Shown in pieces: positions 46,999 to 56,546 of a stretch of 64,000 nucleotides of DNA. This stretch comes from Parahoeflea olei (GTDB taxonomy: Bacteria; Pseudomonadota; Alphaproteobacteria; Rhizobiales; Rhizobiaceae). Position 1 is the stretch's first letter. Every line of letters starts with the position of its first letter. The stretch covers positions 359,150 to 423,149 of the forward strand of contig NZ_LQZT01000001.1 in the NCBI RefSeq assembly GCF_001703635.1, read 5' to 3'. The notes beneath the pieces were generated by a model. It searched no databases, was not told the DNA's origin, and saw nothing but the letters and a program-made list of their open reading frames with translations. The translations under genes were made by a program, and so were the position numbers.

Positions 46999-48360
46999 TC
47001 AGGCCTTGCCGTGGGCGGCGATCAGGTGCCGGTACCACTCGCCCGATTGCTTGACGGTGCGGGTTTGCGTCTCGTAGTCGACATGGACCAGGCCGAAGCG
47101 CATCGAATAGCCCTCGGCCCACTCGAAATTGTCCATCAGGCTCCAGGCGAAATAGCCCTTGAGCGGATAGTCCTCGGCGACGAGATCGGCTGCCACCGAC
47201 AGGTGGCGGGCGATGTAGTCGAGCCGCATCGTGTCGCTGACCGCGCCGTTCTCGATGCCGGTGTTGTCGCACGCGCCGTTCTCGGTGATGTAGAACGGCG
47301 GCAGCTCGTAGCGGCCATAGAGATCCTTGACCACATGCGAGAGGCCGGCAGGCTCGATCTCCCAGCCGATATCGGTCTTTTCCGGCCGAACAGCCGGCGC
47401 GTCGGCGGTGTGCGGGAACGCCGCGTCCGGATTGTCGCTCACGCGGGTCGGCGTGTAGTAGTTGAGGCCCCAGAAATCGAGCGGCTGGTTGATGGTTTCG
47501 AGATCGCCGTCGCGGATATGGCCGGCGAGGTCTGGGCAGCCTTCGAGCAGCGAAGCCGGATAGGCGCCCTGGAACAGCGGCCCGAAGAACACGCCATTGT
47601 TGAAATCGCTGGCGCGCTCGGCCGCCTTCCGGTCGGCGTCGCTGTCGGACGCGGCCATGACGCTCATCGCGTTCAGCACGATGCCGGTCGGAAGGGTCGG
47701 CCGCTCCGCGCGGATCGCCTGCACGCCGAGGCCATGGGCGAGATTGGTGACATGCGCCGCCGCCATCGCCGCCTCCATCGCGCGTTCGCCGGGCGCGTGC
47801 ACGCCCGTGAGATGACCGAGATAGACCGAGCACCAGGGTTCGTTGAAGGTGACGATGGTGTCGAGCCGGTCGCCGAGCCGCTTGGTGACGATGCCGGCAT
47901 AGCGGGCAAAGGCCGAGGCCGTGTCGCGGTCGGTCCAGCCGCCACGGCCCATCAGCGCCAGCGGCAGGTCCCAATGGTAGAGCGTGGCGAAAGCCTTGAT
48001 GCCGCGGGCTTTCAGTCCGTCCAGAAGCCGGTCGTAGAAGTCGAGCCCCGTCTCGTTGATCCAGCCGGTGCCGTCCGGCAGGATCCGGGGCCAGGCGATC
48101 GAGAACCGGTAGGCCTCCGCGCCGAGCCCAGCCATCAGGTCGAGATCGGCATCGAGCCTGTTGTAATGATCGCAGGCGACATCGCCGGTGTCACCGCCCT
48201 TGACCCGGCCGGGCATGTGCGAAAACGCGTCCCAGATCGACGGCTTGCGCCCGTCGGCGGTCGCCGCCCCCTCGATCTGGTAGGAGGCGGTGGCCACCCC
48301 GAACAGGAAATCCTGCGGAAAGCGGCGAGCGAGCTTCTGCGGTGACGTGTCGAATGTCAT
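46999..48360 (-). CDS. Family 1 glycoside hydrolase, beta-glucosidase
   Basis: 453-residue GH1 enzyme. Acid/base Glu in IVTFNEPWCSVYLGH and nucleophile Glu in FYITENGACD. The N-terminal FLFGVATASYQIEGAATADGR and the C-terminal GYFAWSLMDNFEWAEGYSMRFGLVHVDY are family hallmarks. No signal peptide, so it acts in the cytoplasm on imported beta-glucosides or cellobiose. ATG chosen by GGGA spacing. No matching transporter is adjacent; upstream of it on the same strand is pcaD. Confidence 0.94.
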   Translation of the reverse strand: MTFDTSPQKLARRFPQDFLFGVATASYQIEGAATADGRKPSIWDAFSHMPGRVKGGDTGDVACDHYNRLDADLDLMAGLGAEAYRFSIAWPRILPDGTGWINETGLDFYDRLLDGLKARGIKAFATLYHWDLPLALMGRGGWTDRDTASAFARYAGIVTKRLGDRLDTIVTFNEPWCSVYLGHLTGVHAPGERAMEAAMAAAHVTNLAHGLGVQAIRAERPTLPTGIVLNAMSVMAASDSDADRKAAERASDFNNGVFFGPLFQGAYPASLLEGCPDLAGHIRDGDLETINQPLDFWGLNYYTPTRVSDNPDAAFPHTADAPAVRPEKTDIGWEIEPAGLSHVVKDLYGRYELPPFYITENGACDNTGIENGAVSDTMRLDYIARHLSVAADLVAEDYPLKGYFAWSLMDNFEWAEGYSMRFGLVHVDYETQTRTVKQSGEWYRHLIAAHGKA

Positions 48361-48467
48361 GTTCGGTCCCATTCTGGTTTATGTGGCAGGCCGCCCCGGC
48401 GGGATGGACGTCCGCGGTTTGACAGCGATCCCCGGGCTCAACTGTGCGCAGCGGCTGCCATCCAGGG

Positions 48468-49265
48468 TCACGCGGAGGGCAGCCGGTCGATGAATGCCTT
48501 GATGATCTCTGTCAGTTCAACTGGTTTTTCGATGCAGGGCAGGTGCGCGGCGCCCGGGATCTCCTGATACATCGCGCCCGGGATCAGCCGCGCCAGTTCG
48601 CCGACGAGCTGCGGCGGCGTCGAGCCGTCCTCGGTGCCGACCACGCAGATCGCCGGGACAGCAAGTTCCGCGCTCGTTCGCGTCAGATCGGTATCCCGGA
48701 TCGCCGCGCAGGTTCCGACATAACCCTGCACAGGGGTGCGTTCCAGCATCAGACGGTAGCCGGTGAAATCGGCATTGTCGGCGCTACGATAGGACTTGGT
48801 GAACCAGCGCTCGAGGATCGCATCGGAAATTCCGGCGATGCCCTGCTCGGTGATAGCGGCGATGCGCGCGTCCCACATGTCCTGCGTGCCGATCTTGTGG
48901 CCGGTGTCGCACAGGATCAGCGCGCGCACCAGATCCGGCCGCTTGGCGGCCAGCCCCTGGGCGATCATGCCGCCGACCGACAGGCCGCAGACGATGGCAT
49001 TCTTCGCGTCGAAATGGTCGAGCAGCGCCGCGAGATCGTCGATGTGATCGTCCATGGTGATCTCGCCAGGCCCCGCCTCCGACAGGCCGTGGCCGCGCTT
49101 GTCATAGGCGATGATGGCGAAATCGCCGACCAGCCGCACGATCACGTCGCGCCAGATGCGATAATCCGTACCCAGCGAATTGGCGAACACGATGGTGGGC
49201 CGATCCGGAGCCGCACCGATGACCTGATGATGAATGACGACACCGTTCAGGCGGGCAAACTGCAT
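48468..49265 (-). CDS. pcaD: 3-oxoadipate enol-lactonase
   Basis: 265-residue alpha/beta hydrolase. Nucleophile Ser in IVCGLSVGGMIAQGLA, acid in VVGTEDGSTPP, His in GAAHLPCIEKP. The N-terminal FARLNGVVIHHQVIG and TIVFANSLGTDYRIW are typical of PcaD, which opens the enol-lactone in the protocatechuate branch of the beta-ketoadipate pathway. Other pca genes are absent, so another enol-lactone or ester substrate is possible. GAAGGAAG precedes the ATG. Confidence 0.85.
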   Translation of the reverse strand: MQFARLNGVVIHHQVIGAAPDRPTIVFANSLGTDYRIWRDVIVRLVGDFAIIAYDKRGHGLSEAGPGEITMDDHIDDLAALLDHFDAKNAIVCGLSVGGMIAQGLAAKRPDLVRALILCDTGHKIGTQDMWDARIAAITEQGIAGISDAILERWFTKSYRSADNADFTGYRLMLERTPVQGYVGTCAAIRDTDLTRTSAELAVPAICVVGTEDGSTPPQLVGELARLIPGAMYQEIPGAAHLPCIEKPVELTEIIKAFIDRLPSA

Positions 49266-49340
49266 ATCGGGCTTCCTTCAGGGGCGTTTTCAAGTTGCGC
49301 AGGTGATTTATGTCACCTGACGTGCACGTGCAAACAGGAA

Positions 49341-49397
49341 ACGCCGGTCAAAGGCCGGCGTCGGCGGTTGCGGCGGCCCCCGAAAAGGGCCGCCGCA
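49341..49397 (-). terminator. Two hairpins after xylA
   Basis: An 11-bp stem (TGCGGCGGCCC, 49369-49397) and a 7-bp stem (ACGCCGG, 49341-49361) lie in tandem 15-70 bp beyond the xylA stop. The second is followed on the minus strand by TTTCCTGTTT. Together they probably end the xyl transcript. Confidence 0.7.
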
Positions 49398-49411
49398 CCC
49401 CGGGATCGCCG

Positions 49412-50725
49412 TCAAACGTAGCGATTAACGATGTTTTCGAGATATTCCTGCCGGCCGGATTTCGGCTGCGGGTTGATATCGGCGTTGGCGACATAGTCGG
49501 CGATGTCCGACAGGCTGTGCGAGCCGTCGAGCATCTTCTTGGCTTCGGGCGTGTCCCAACCCGCATAGCGCTTTTCGACGTGCCGGATGATCGTGCCGTC
49601 CTCGACCATCTTCGCGGCCGCCTTGAGCGCACGCGCGCAGGTGTCCATGCCGCCGATGTGGGCATAAAGCAGGTCTTCCGGATCGAGCGACTGGCGCCTG
49701 AGCTTGGCGTCGAAATTGGTGCCGCCGGTCGTAAACCCGCCGCCCTTGAGGATGGCGTAATAGGCGAGCGTCATCTCGGGCACATTGTTGGGGAACTGGT
49801 CGGTGTCCCAGCCGGACTGGTAGTCGTTGCGGTTCATGTCGATCGAGCCGAAGATGCCGAGCGCCTGGGCGAGTTCGAGTTCGTGCTCGAAGGAATGGCC
49901 GGCAAGGATCGCGTGGCCCTGCTCGATATTGACCTTCACCTCGTTTTCGAGACCGTGGCGCTTGAGGAAGCCATAGACGGTGGCGACGTCGTAGTCATAC
50001 TGGTGCTTGGTCGGCTCCTGCGGCTTGGGCTCGATCAGGATCGTGCCCTTGAAGCCGATCTTGTGCTTGTAATCGACCACCAGGTTGAGGAAGCGGCCGA
50101 GCTGGGTGTCCTCGCGCTTGAGGTCGGTGTTGAGCAACGTCTCGTAGCCTTCGCGTCCGCCCCACAGCACATAGTTTGCGCCGCCGAGCTTGTGGGTGGC
50201 GTCGATGCAGGTCTTCACCGTGGCCGCGGCGAAGGCGAACACGTCGGGATCGGGATTGGTGGCGGCCCCGCCCATGTAGCGGCGGTTGGAGAACAGGTTG
50301 GCCGTGCCCCACAGAAGCTTGACGCCGGTGGCTTCCTGCTTGCGCGCGAAATAATCGACGATCTCTTCGAGATTGCGGGTGTTTTCGGCGAAATTGGCAC
50401 CTTCCGGCCGCACATCGGCGTCATGGAAGCAGTAGAACGGCGAACCCAGCGCCTGGAACATCTCGAACGCCACGTCGGCCTTCATCTTGGCGAGCGACAT
50501 GGTGTCGGCGGGAAACCAGGGACGCTCGAAGGTGCGGCCGCCGAACGGATCGCCGCCCTCCCAGGCGAAGGAATGCCAATAGGCGACGGCAAAGCGCAGA
50601 TGGTCTTCCATGCGCTTGCCCATGACCATCTCATCGGCATTGTAGTGGCGGAAGGCGAGCGGATTGGTGCTCTCCGGCCCCTCGTATTTGATCCGGGTGA
50701 CGTCTCCGAAAAATCCGGTACTCAT
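49412..50725 (-). CDS. xylA: Xylose isomerase
   Basis: 437-residue class II xylose isomerase converting xylose to xylulose. It has the active-site YCFHDADV, the conserved [39 protein letters not shown] and [19 protein letters not shown] metal-ligand regions. Length fits the family. Its ATG overlaps the xylB stop by 4 nt. Third gene of the regulator-xylB-xylA operon. Confidence 0.97.
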   Translation of the reverse strand: MSTGFFGDVTRIKYEGPESTNPLAFRHYNADEMVMGKRMEDHLRFAVAYWHSFAWEGGDPFGGRTFERPWFPADTMSLAKMKADVAFEMFQALGSPFYCFHDADVRPEGANFAENTRNLEEIVDYFARKQEATGVKLLWGTANLFSNRRYMGGAATNPDPDVFAFAAATVKTCIDATHKLGGANYVLWGGREGYETLLNTDLKREDTQLGRFLNLVVDYKHKIGFKGTILIEPKPQEPTKHQYDYDVATVYGFLKRHGLENEVKVNIEQGHAILAGHSFEHELELAQALGIFGSIDMNRNDYQSGWDTDQFPNNVPEMTLAYYAILKGGGFTTGGTNFDAKLRRQSLDPEDLLYAHIGGMDTCARALKAAAKMVEDGTIIRHVEKRYAGWDTPEAKKMLDGSHSLSDIADYVANADINPQPKSGRQEYLENIVNRYV

Positions 50726-52176
50726 GACATGGCTCCTTTGATTGCGGGATAGAGGGCGCGATACCGCCCATAGGCTTCATCGAAGGCCTGGGCGAGATCG
50801 CGATTGGGGTGAATGGTGGCATCGGTGGCGGGCTGGGTGCAGACCGCCAGCGGATCGGCATCTTCGGCGGCGATCAGGCCGAGCCGGGCTGCACCGAAGG
50901 CGGCCCCGAAATCCCCGCCTTCGGGAATATCGACCGGCAGGTTCAGGACCGTGGCCAGTGCTTCGAGCCAATAGAGCGAGCGCGAGCCGCCGCCGATGGC
51001 GGTCACGCGCGTGAGCGCGGTTCCGGCCTGGGCGAGCGCTTCGAGACTGTCGCGGAAGGCAAAGCACACGCCTTCGACCACCGCACGGGTCAGCGCCGCG
51101 CGATCGGATTCGTGCCCGAGCCCGGCAAAGGCGCCGCGGATCGCCGCGTCGTTGTGCGGCGTGCGCTCGCCCGAGAGATAAGGCAGGAACATCACCGAGC
51201 CGGGCGCCTGAAGGGTCTCGCCGAGTTCGCCGGTCAGCACCGCGGGGGCCGTCGAGGTCACGCCCGACAGCCAGTTGAGCGAATCGGTGGCCGACAGGAT
51301 CACGCCCATCTGGTGCCAGGTGCCGGGCAGCGCATGGCAGAACGCATGCACCGCGCTGTCGGGATTGGGCAGATAGCGGCTGTTGGCGGCAAACAGCACG
51401 CCGGAGGTGCCGAGCGAGGCGAAGGCGTGGTTGTCGCCGACCGTGCCCATGCCGCAGGCCGAAGCCGCATTGTCGCCGGCGCCGCCGGCAACCGGAATGC
51501 CCGCAGGAAGCCCCAGTTCGGCGGCCACCTCGGCGCGAAGCGCGCCGGCGCGCTCCGTGCCTTCGACCAGCGCCGGCATATGGGAGCGATCGAGGCCGGA
51601 CGCGGCAAGCAGGCCGTCGTCCCAGGCGCGCTTGCCGACATCGAGCCAGGACGTGCCGGCCGAATCCGACATCTCCGAAATTGCCTCGCCGGTCAGCCAG
51701 AGTCTGAGATAATCCTTCGGCAGCAGCACCTTGGCCACCCGCGCGAAAGCCTCGGGCTCGTGTCCGGCCATCCATTTGAGCTTCGGCGCGGTGAAGCCCG
51801 GGAACACGATATTGCCGGTCAGCCGCCGGAACTGCGGATCGGCGTCAAGCGCTGCGGCTTCCCGGAAGCTGCGGGTGTCGTTCCAGAGGATGCAGGGCCG
51901 GATCACACGGCCGTCGCGATCGATCGTGGTGGCGCCATGCATGTGGCCCGACAGCCCGATGCCCCGCACCCTGGCGAGGTCTGCAGCGTGGGTCTTGGCG
52001 AAGTCCGAGAGCGCGGCCCGGGTCGCCGCGATCCAGCTGTCGGGATCCTGCTCCGACCAACCCGGATGCGGCCGCTCGACCGTGAGCGGCGCGCTGGCAG
52101 ACCCGACGATCCGCTGATTGTCGTCAATCAGCAGCGCCTTGAGCGAGGAGGTGCCGAGATCAAGCCCGAGATACAT
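50722..52176 (-). CDS. xylB: Xylulokinase
   Basis: 484-residue FGGY kinase that phosphorylates xylulose. [18 protein letters not shown] (phosphate loop), [44 protein letters not shown] and [14 protein letters not shown] are in order. AAAGGACAC precedes the ATG. Coupled to xylA. The product enters the pentose phosphate pathway or a phosphoketolase route. Confidence 0.96.
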   Translation of the reverse strand: MYLGLDLGTSSLKALLIDDNQRIVGSASAPLTVERPHPGWSEQDPDSWIAATRAALSDFAKTHAADLARVRGIGLSGHMHGATTIDRDGRVIRPCILWNDTRSFREAAALDADPQFRRLTGNIVFPGFTAPKLKWMAGHEPEAFARVAKVLLPKDYLRLWLTGEAISEMSDSAGTSWLDVGKRAWDDGLLAASGLDRSHMPALVEGTERAGALRAEVAAELGLPAGIPVAGGAGDNAASACGMGTVGDNHAFASLGTSGVLFAANSRYLPNPDSAVHAFCHALPGTWHQMGVILSATDSLNWLSGVTSTAPAVLTGELGETLQAPGSVMFLPYLSGERTPHNDAAIRGAFAGLGHESDRAALTRAVVEGVCFAFRDSLEALAQAGTALTRVTAIGGGSRSLYWLEALATVLNLPVDIPEGGDFGAAFGAARLGLIAAEDADPLAVCTQPATDATIHPNRDLAQAFDEAYGRYRALYPAIKGAMS

Positions 52177-52197
52177 GTCACTGTGTCCTTTTCGTCG

Positions 52198-53220
52198 TCA
52201 TGGCAGGTTGTCCCTGAGAAAGATGTCGATGCGGATGCGCTCCTGCTCGCTCAGCGGCGAGATCCCGTCGGCGTGGGCCTTGAGCACGCGGATGGCGCTG
52301 CGCACCTCGTGGCCGCAGTCCTGGTTGATGACCGCATCGAACACGCCGTCGCTGAGCGCCTGCCGTGAATGCTCGGTGACCTCGTGAGCGACGACGGAAA
52401 GCGTCCGGTCGCGACGGTGCGCCAGCGCCTCGATCAGGCCGCGATTGCCCGCGCCGAGATTGTAGATGGCGATGATGTCGGAAACCTGGTCGAGCGCGGA
52501 TGTGACCGCGTCGCGGACGGTGTCGGCGTCGTCATTGGTCTCGATCGGGCCGACGATGTCGAGCCCCGGAAACTCCCTTCCGAGCACGGCCGCGAAGCCC
52601 GCGGCGCGGTCCATGTGGTCGGACAGGTTCATCGAGCCCGCCACCACCAGCACCTTGCCGCTCCGCCCGCCGCAGAACCGGCCGATCAGGTTGCCGGCCG
52701 TGCGTCCAGCGGCGACATTGTCGATGCCGCAGAAATGCACCCGCCGCGACCCGGGCAGGTCGGAAACGAGCGTCGCCACCTGCACGCCCTGGTCGCTCAG
52801 CCGGTCGACCGCAGCCCGAACCTCGGGCGTGTCGGTCGCCACCAGCGCCACACCGGACACCTGCTTCGGATCGAGCGCGTCGAGAACGCGGACGATTGCC
52901 GCCGGATCGAACGGCGGCACGGTCTCGATCCGGATCGCGGTGCGTTCGACGCCCGAACGCGCCATCGCCGAAGCGATCTCGCTTTCGAGCACGCGCATGA
53001 AGCTGTTCGGCCCCGAGGGAATGATGAAGACCAAGGGATAGACCCGCCGGCGCGCGAGATTGGCGGCGGTGACGTCGCGCACATAGCCGAGCCGGGTGAC
53101 CGCGTTCTCGACCTTCTCCACCGTCTGCCGCCTGACCCCCGGCCGGCGGTTGAGCACCCGGTCGACGGTGGCCAGGCTGACGCCGGCTTCTGCAGCAATG
53201 TCGTGCACCGTGGGCCGCAT
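52198..53220 (-). CDS. LacI family regulator of the xyl operon (XylR-like)
   Basis: 340-residue regulator with helix-turn-helix VHDIAAEAGVSLATVDRVLNRR and hinge TAANLARRRVYPLVFIIP, then a sugar-binding-type sensor (VHFCGIDNVAAGRTAGNLIGRF, SDIIAIYNLGAGNRGLIEAL). GGAGGAGATC precedes the ATG, and the preceding 35 codons of open frame are rejected. It is the first gene of the unit with xylB and xylA, 21 bp upstream of xylB. A 26-bp palindrome lies just upstream and probably is its operator. Xylose as inducer is inferred from context. Confidence 0.9.
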   Translation of the reverse strand: MRPTVHDIAAEAGVSLATVDRVLNRRPGVRRQTVEKVENAVTRLGYVRDVTAANLARRRVYPLVFIIPSGPNSFMRVLESEIASAMARSGVERTAIRIETVPPFDPAAIVRVLDALDPKQVSGVALVATDTPEVRAAVDRLSDQGVQVATLVSDLPGSRRVHFCGIDNVAAGRTAGNLIGRFCGGRSGKVLVVAGSMNLSDHMDRAAGFAAVLGREFPGLDIVGPIETNDDADTVRDAVTSALDQVSDIIAIYNLGAGNRGLIEALAHRRDRTLSVVAHEVTEHSRQALSDGVFDAVINQDCGHEVRSAIRVLKAHADGISPLSEQERIRIDIFLRDNLP

Positions 53221-53248
53221 GATCTCCTCCTGGGCGCGTTCTAGACGA

Positions 53249-53274
53249 ATTTCTGAGGTACGTAAATCAGAAAT
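53249..53274. promoter_or_regulatory. 26-bp palindromic operator of the xyl regulator
   Basis: ATTTCTGA and TCAGAAAT flank a 10-bp centre containing TACGTA. The whole 26-bp site is symmetric around a central CG except for two base pairs, the form of a LacI-family operator. It is 28 nt before the regulator start codon, so it would block its transcription and that of xylBA. Confidence 0.82.
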
Positions 53275-53361
53275 CCGGTCCGAGGCCCGGCGACAGGCCG
53301 CGGCGCGTTGCCGCTTCCCGCACATCCGCCGACCGGGCGAAGCCCGCGGATGGCCGCCATA

Positions 53362-53391
53362 CTTGACGCAACCGGCGCAATATGGCCTAAG
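53362..53391 (+). promoter_or_regulatory. Candidate sigma-70 promoter for gltX-lysS
   Basis: CTTGACG (-35) and CCTAAG (-10) with a 17-nt spacer, about 120 nt before the gltX start. The -35 is close to the alphaproteobacterial consensus; the -10 is poor. Confidence 0.4.
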
Positions 53392-53511
53392 GCCAGCGCC
53401 CGCAGATCACCGCCGCGCCTTGCCTTGGCCGCAGCGTCCCACGCGGGCGGACGCCGCCGGCAAATGCCGCCGCGCGCATATTCCAACGGACCTGAAAGCG
53501 GGCGAAACCAG

Positions 53512-54984
53512 ATGGCCAACACAGCAACGCGGGTGCGCATCGCACCGTCTCCGACCGGCGAACCCCATGTGGGCACCGCCTATATCGCGCTGTTCAATTA
53601 TTTGTTCGCGAAGAAACACGGCGGCGAATTCATCCTCAGGATCGAGGACACCGACGCCACCCGCTCGACGCCCGAATTCGAACGCAAGGTGCTCGACGCG
53701 CTCAAATGGTGCGGCCTCACCTGGTCGGAAGGCCCCGATGTCGGCGGCCCCTACGGCCCCTACCGCCAGTCCGAGCGCAAGGACATCTACAAGGAATATG
53801 TCGACAGGATCGTCGACAACGGCCACGGGTTCCGCTGCTTCTGCACACCCGAGCAGCTCGACGAAATGCGCGCCGCCCAGCGCGCCGCCGGCAAGCCGCC
53901 GAAATATGACGGCCGCTGCCTATCGCTGACGGCCGAGGAAGTCACCACGCGCATGAACGCGGGCGAACCCTCGGTGGTGCGCATGAAGATCCCGACCGAA
54001 GGCTCCTGCAAGTTCGTGGACGGCGTCTATGGCGAGGTCGACATTCCGTGGGACGCGGTCGACATGCAGGTCCTGCTCAAGGCCGACGGCATGCCGACCT
54101 ACCACATGGCGAACGTGGTCGATGACCACCTGATGAAGATCACCCATGTGGCCCGCGGCGAGGAATGGCTGTCCTCGGTGCCCAAGCACATCCTGATCTA
54201 CCAGTATCTCGGGCTTGAGCCGCCGGTGTTCATGCACCTGTCGCTGATGCGCAATGCCGACAAGTCGAAACTGTCGAAGCGCAAGAACCCGACCTCGATT
54301 TCCTATTACGCGGCGCTCGGCATCCTGCCCGAGGCGCTGATGAACTTCCTCGGCCTGTTCTTCATGCAGATCGACGAGGGCGAGGAAATGCTGACCATGG
54401 ATCAGCTCGCCGAGCGCTTCGACCCGGAAAACCTGTCCAAGGCCGGTGCGATCTTCGACCTGCAGAAGCTCGATTGGCTCAATGGCCGCTGGCTGCGCGA
54501 AGGTATTTCCGAAACCGAGTTCGTCGCGCGCGTTCTCGCCTGGGCGCAGGAGAACGACCGCTTCGGCGCGGGCATGCGGCTCGCCCAGTCGCGCATCACC
54601 AAGCTCTCTGACCTGCCCGATCTGACCGGCTTCCTGCTCAAGGGCGACCTGGGCCTCACCGCGGCCGATTTCGCGGGCATCAAGAAGGTGTCGCTCGAGG
54701 ACGTGCTCCGGATCCTGCAGGAGGTGCAGCCGGCGCTCGAAACCGTGTTCGAGTGGAACGCCGAGAGCGTGGAAGCCGAACTGCGTGCCGTCTCCGAGCG
54801 CACCGACATCAAGCTGCGCAATCTGCTCGCACCGCTGTTCATCGCCGTCTCCGGCTCGTCGCGTTCACTGCCGCTGTTCGACTCCATGGCCATTCTCGGC
54901 CGCTCCGTGGTCCGCCAGCGCCTCAAGCAGGCGGAAACCGCCGTCAAGGCGGGCGTCGACGCGGCCACTGCAAACAACGGGTAA
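53512..54984 (+). CDS. gltX: Glutamate--tRNA ligase
   Basis: 490-residue class I synthetase. HIGH-type motif in RIAPSPTGEPHVGTAYIALF, LRIEDTDATRSTPEFERKVL, the conserved FVDGVYGEVDIPWDAVD and the KMSKS-type loop SKLSKRKNPTS. The C-terminal anticodon-binding domain is complete. The start at 53512 matches the family; the frame is open 68 codons earlier, without similarity. lysS follows after 4 bp, so the two are one transcript. Confidence 0.96.
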   Translation: MANTATRVRIAPSPTGEPHVGTAYIALFNYLFAKKHGGEFILRIEDTDATRSTPEFERKVLDALKWCGLTWSEGPDVGGPYGPYRQSERKDIYKEYVDRIVDNGHGFRCFCTPEQLDEMRAAQRAAGKPPKYDGRCLSLTAEEVTTRMNAGEPSVVRMKIPTEGSCKFVDGVYGEVDIPWDAVDMQVLLKADGMPTYHMANVVDDHLMKITHVARGEEWLSSVPKHILIYQYLGLEPPVFMHLSLMRNADKSKLSKRKNPTSISYYAALGILPEALMNFLGLFFMQIDEGEEMLTMDQLAERFDPENLSKAGAIFDLQKLDWLNGRWLREGISETEFVARVLAWAQENDRFGAGMRLAQSRITKLSDLPDLTGFLLKGDLGLTAADFAGIKKVSLEDVLRILQEVQPALETVFEWNAESVEAELRAVSERTDIKLRNLLAPLFIAVSGSSRSLPLFDSMAILGRSVVRQRLKQAETAVKAGVDAATANNG

Positions 54985-54988
54985 TCCA

Positions 54989-56485
54989 ATGACCGACACC
55001 ACGACCGAAGCCGGCCTGTCCTCCGACGTCACCGAAGTCCGCGCCCAGAAGCTCGCGAAGCTCCGCGAAACGGTGGCCGAGGTCTATCCGGCGCATTTTC
55101 ACCGCACGCTCACCAATGCGGAACTGGCGGAGAAATACGAAGGCATCGAGCCCGATACGCTGACGGGCGACATCGTCACGGTCGCGGGCCGGGTCTATTC
55201 CTCGCGCAATTCCGGCATGTTCATCGACATCCACGACGCGTCGGGCAAGGTGCAGATCTTCAGCCACAAGGACACCACGCCCGAAGAGGCGCGCGCGCTC
55301 CTGCCGCTGATCGATCTCGGCGACATCATCGGCGTGACCGGCGAAGTCCGCCGCACCAAGCGCGGCGAACTCACCGTGAATGCGCATGAGATCACCATGC
55401 TCACCAAGTCGCTGCTGCCGATGCCGGAAAAGTGGCACGGGCTCACCGACATCGAGCTGCGCTACCGCAAGCGCCACCTCGACATCATGACCAACGATGA
55501 TTCGAAGCTGCGTTTCCAGCAGCGCTCGAAGATCGTCTCCGGCATCCGCCGCTTCATGGAAGACGACGGCTTCATGGAAGTCGAGACGCCGATGCTGCAC
55601 TCGGTCTATGGCGGCGCCACCGCGGAACCGTTCAAGACCCACCACAACACGCTCAAGCTCGACATGTATCTGCGCATCGCGCCGGAACTGTTCCTGAAGC
55701 GCACGTTGGTCTCCGGCCTCACCGACAAGGTGTTCGAAATCAACCGCAACTTCCGCAACGAGGGCGTGTCGACACGGCACAATCCCGAGTTCACCATGAT
55801 GGAATGCTACTGGGCCTATGCCGATTACGAGGACATCATGGGCCTGGTGGAGCGGATGTTCGAAAAGCTCGCGCTGACGATCCACGGCTCGACCGAATTC
55901 CCCTATGGCGACAAGCAGATCTCCTTCAAGGGTCCGTTCCGGCGGGTGCCGATGCCGGACGCGGTCAAGGATGTCACCGGCATCGATTTCCGCGCGATCG
56001 CCACCGACGAGGAAGCCCGGGCCGCCACCCGCGCCGCCGGCTTCGAGATCGAGGACGACTGGACCTGGGGCGAATGCCTGGCCTTCATCTTCGAGGAGAA
56101 GGTCGAGGAGACGCTGATCCAGCCTGCGCATGTGACGCACTTCCCCAAGGACATCTCGCCCTTCGCCAAGGAAGTGCCGGGCGAGCCGCGCCTGGTCGAG
56201 CGGTTCGAGACCTATTGCAACGCCTGGGAGCTGGGCAACGCCTTTTCGGAGCTCAACGATCCGGAAGAGCAGCGCAAGCGCATGGTCGAGCAGCTGGAGC
56301 AGGCGCACGCCCGCGGCGAAAGCGAAAAGCAGCTCGACGAGGAATTCCTGGACGCCATCGACCAGGGCATGCCGCCCGCGGGCGGGCTCGGCATCGGCGT
56401 CGATCGGCTGATCATGCTGTTGACCAACGCGCCCTCGATCCGCGACGTGATCCTGTTTCCCGCACGCAAGAACCGGGCGGACTGA
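54989..56485 (+). CDS. lysS: Lysine--tRNA ligase (class II)
   Basis: 498-residue class II LysRS. OB-fold anticodon domain (DIVTVAGRVYSSRNSGMFIDI), motif 1 in FMEVETPMLHSVYGG, motif 2 FRNEGVSTRHNPEFTMMECY and motif 3 GGLGIGVDRLIMLLTN. Many alphaproteobacteria have a class I lysyl synthetase instead or in addition; this one is the class II form. It starts 4 bp after gltX. Confidence 0.96.
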   Translation: MTDTTTEAGLSSDVTEVRAQKLAKLRETVAEVYPAHFHRTLTNAELAEKYEGIEPDTLTGDIVTVAGRVYSSRNSGMFIDIHDASGKVQIFSHKDTTPEEARALLPLIDLGDIIGVTGEVRRTKRGELTVNAHEITMLTKSLLPMPEKWHGLTDIELRYRKRHLDIMTNDDSKLRFQQRSKIVSGIRRFMEDDGFMEVETPMLHSVYGGATAEPFKTHHNTLKLDMYLRIAPELFLKRTLVSGLTDKVFEINRNFRNEGVSTRHNPEFTMMECYWAYADYEDIMGLVERMFEKLALTIHGSTEFPYGDKQISFKGPFRRVPMPDAVKDVTGIDFRAIATDEEARAATRAAGFEIEDDWTWGECLAFIFEEKVEETLIQPAHVTHFPKDISPFAKEVPGEPRLVERFETYCNAWELGNAFSELNDPEEQRKRMVEQLEQAHARGESEKQLDEEFLDAIDQGMPPAGGLGIGVDRLIMLLTNAPSIRDVILFPARKNRAD

Positions 56486-56546
56486 GGCCGCCTTGTGGCA
56501 ATTGTGACAGAGTGAAGTCTATTGCTGATTGCGGCGCTTGCCGCGA

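Noticed and set aside
46919..47974. Open frame extending the DUF421 gene 350 codons upstream
   Set aside because: The extension overlaps the beta-glucosidase coding sequence in another frame, is Arg-rich without family similarity, and a well-placed ATG with GGAG exists at 46918.
53221..53511. Possible tRNA or small RNA gene in the gap before gltX
   Set aside because: No cloverleaf, CCA end or TTCGANTC loop was found; only a palindromic operator and a possible promoter are supported.
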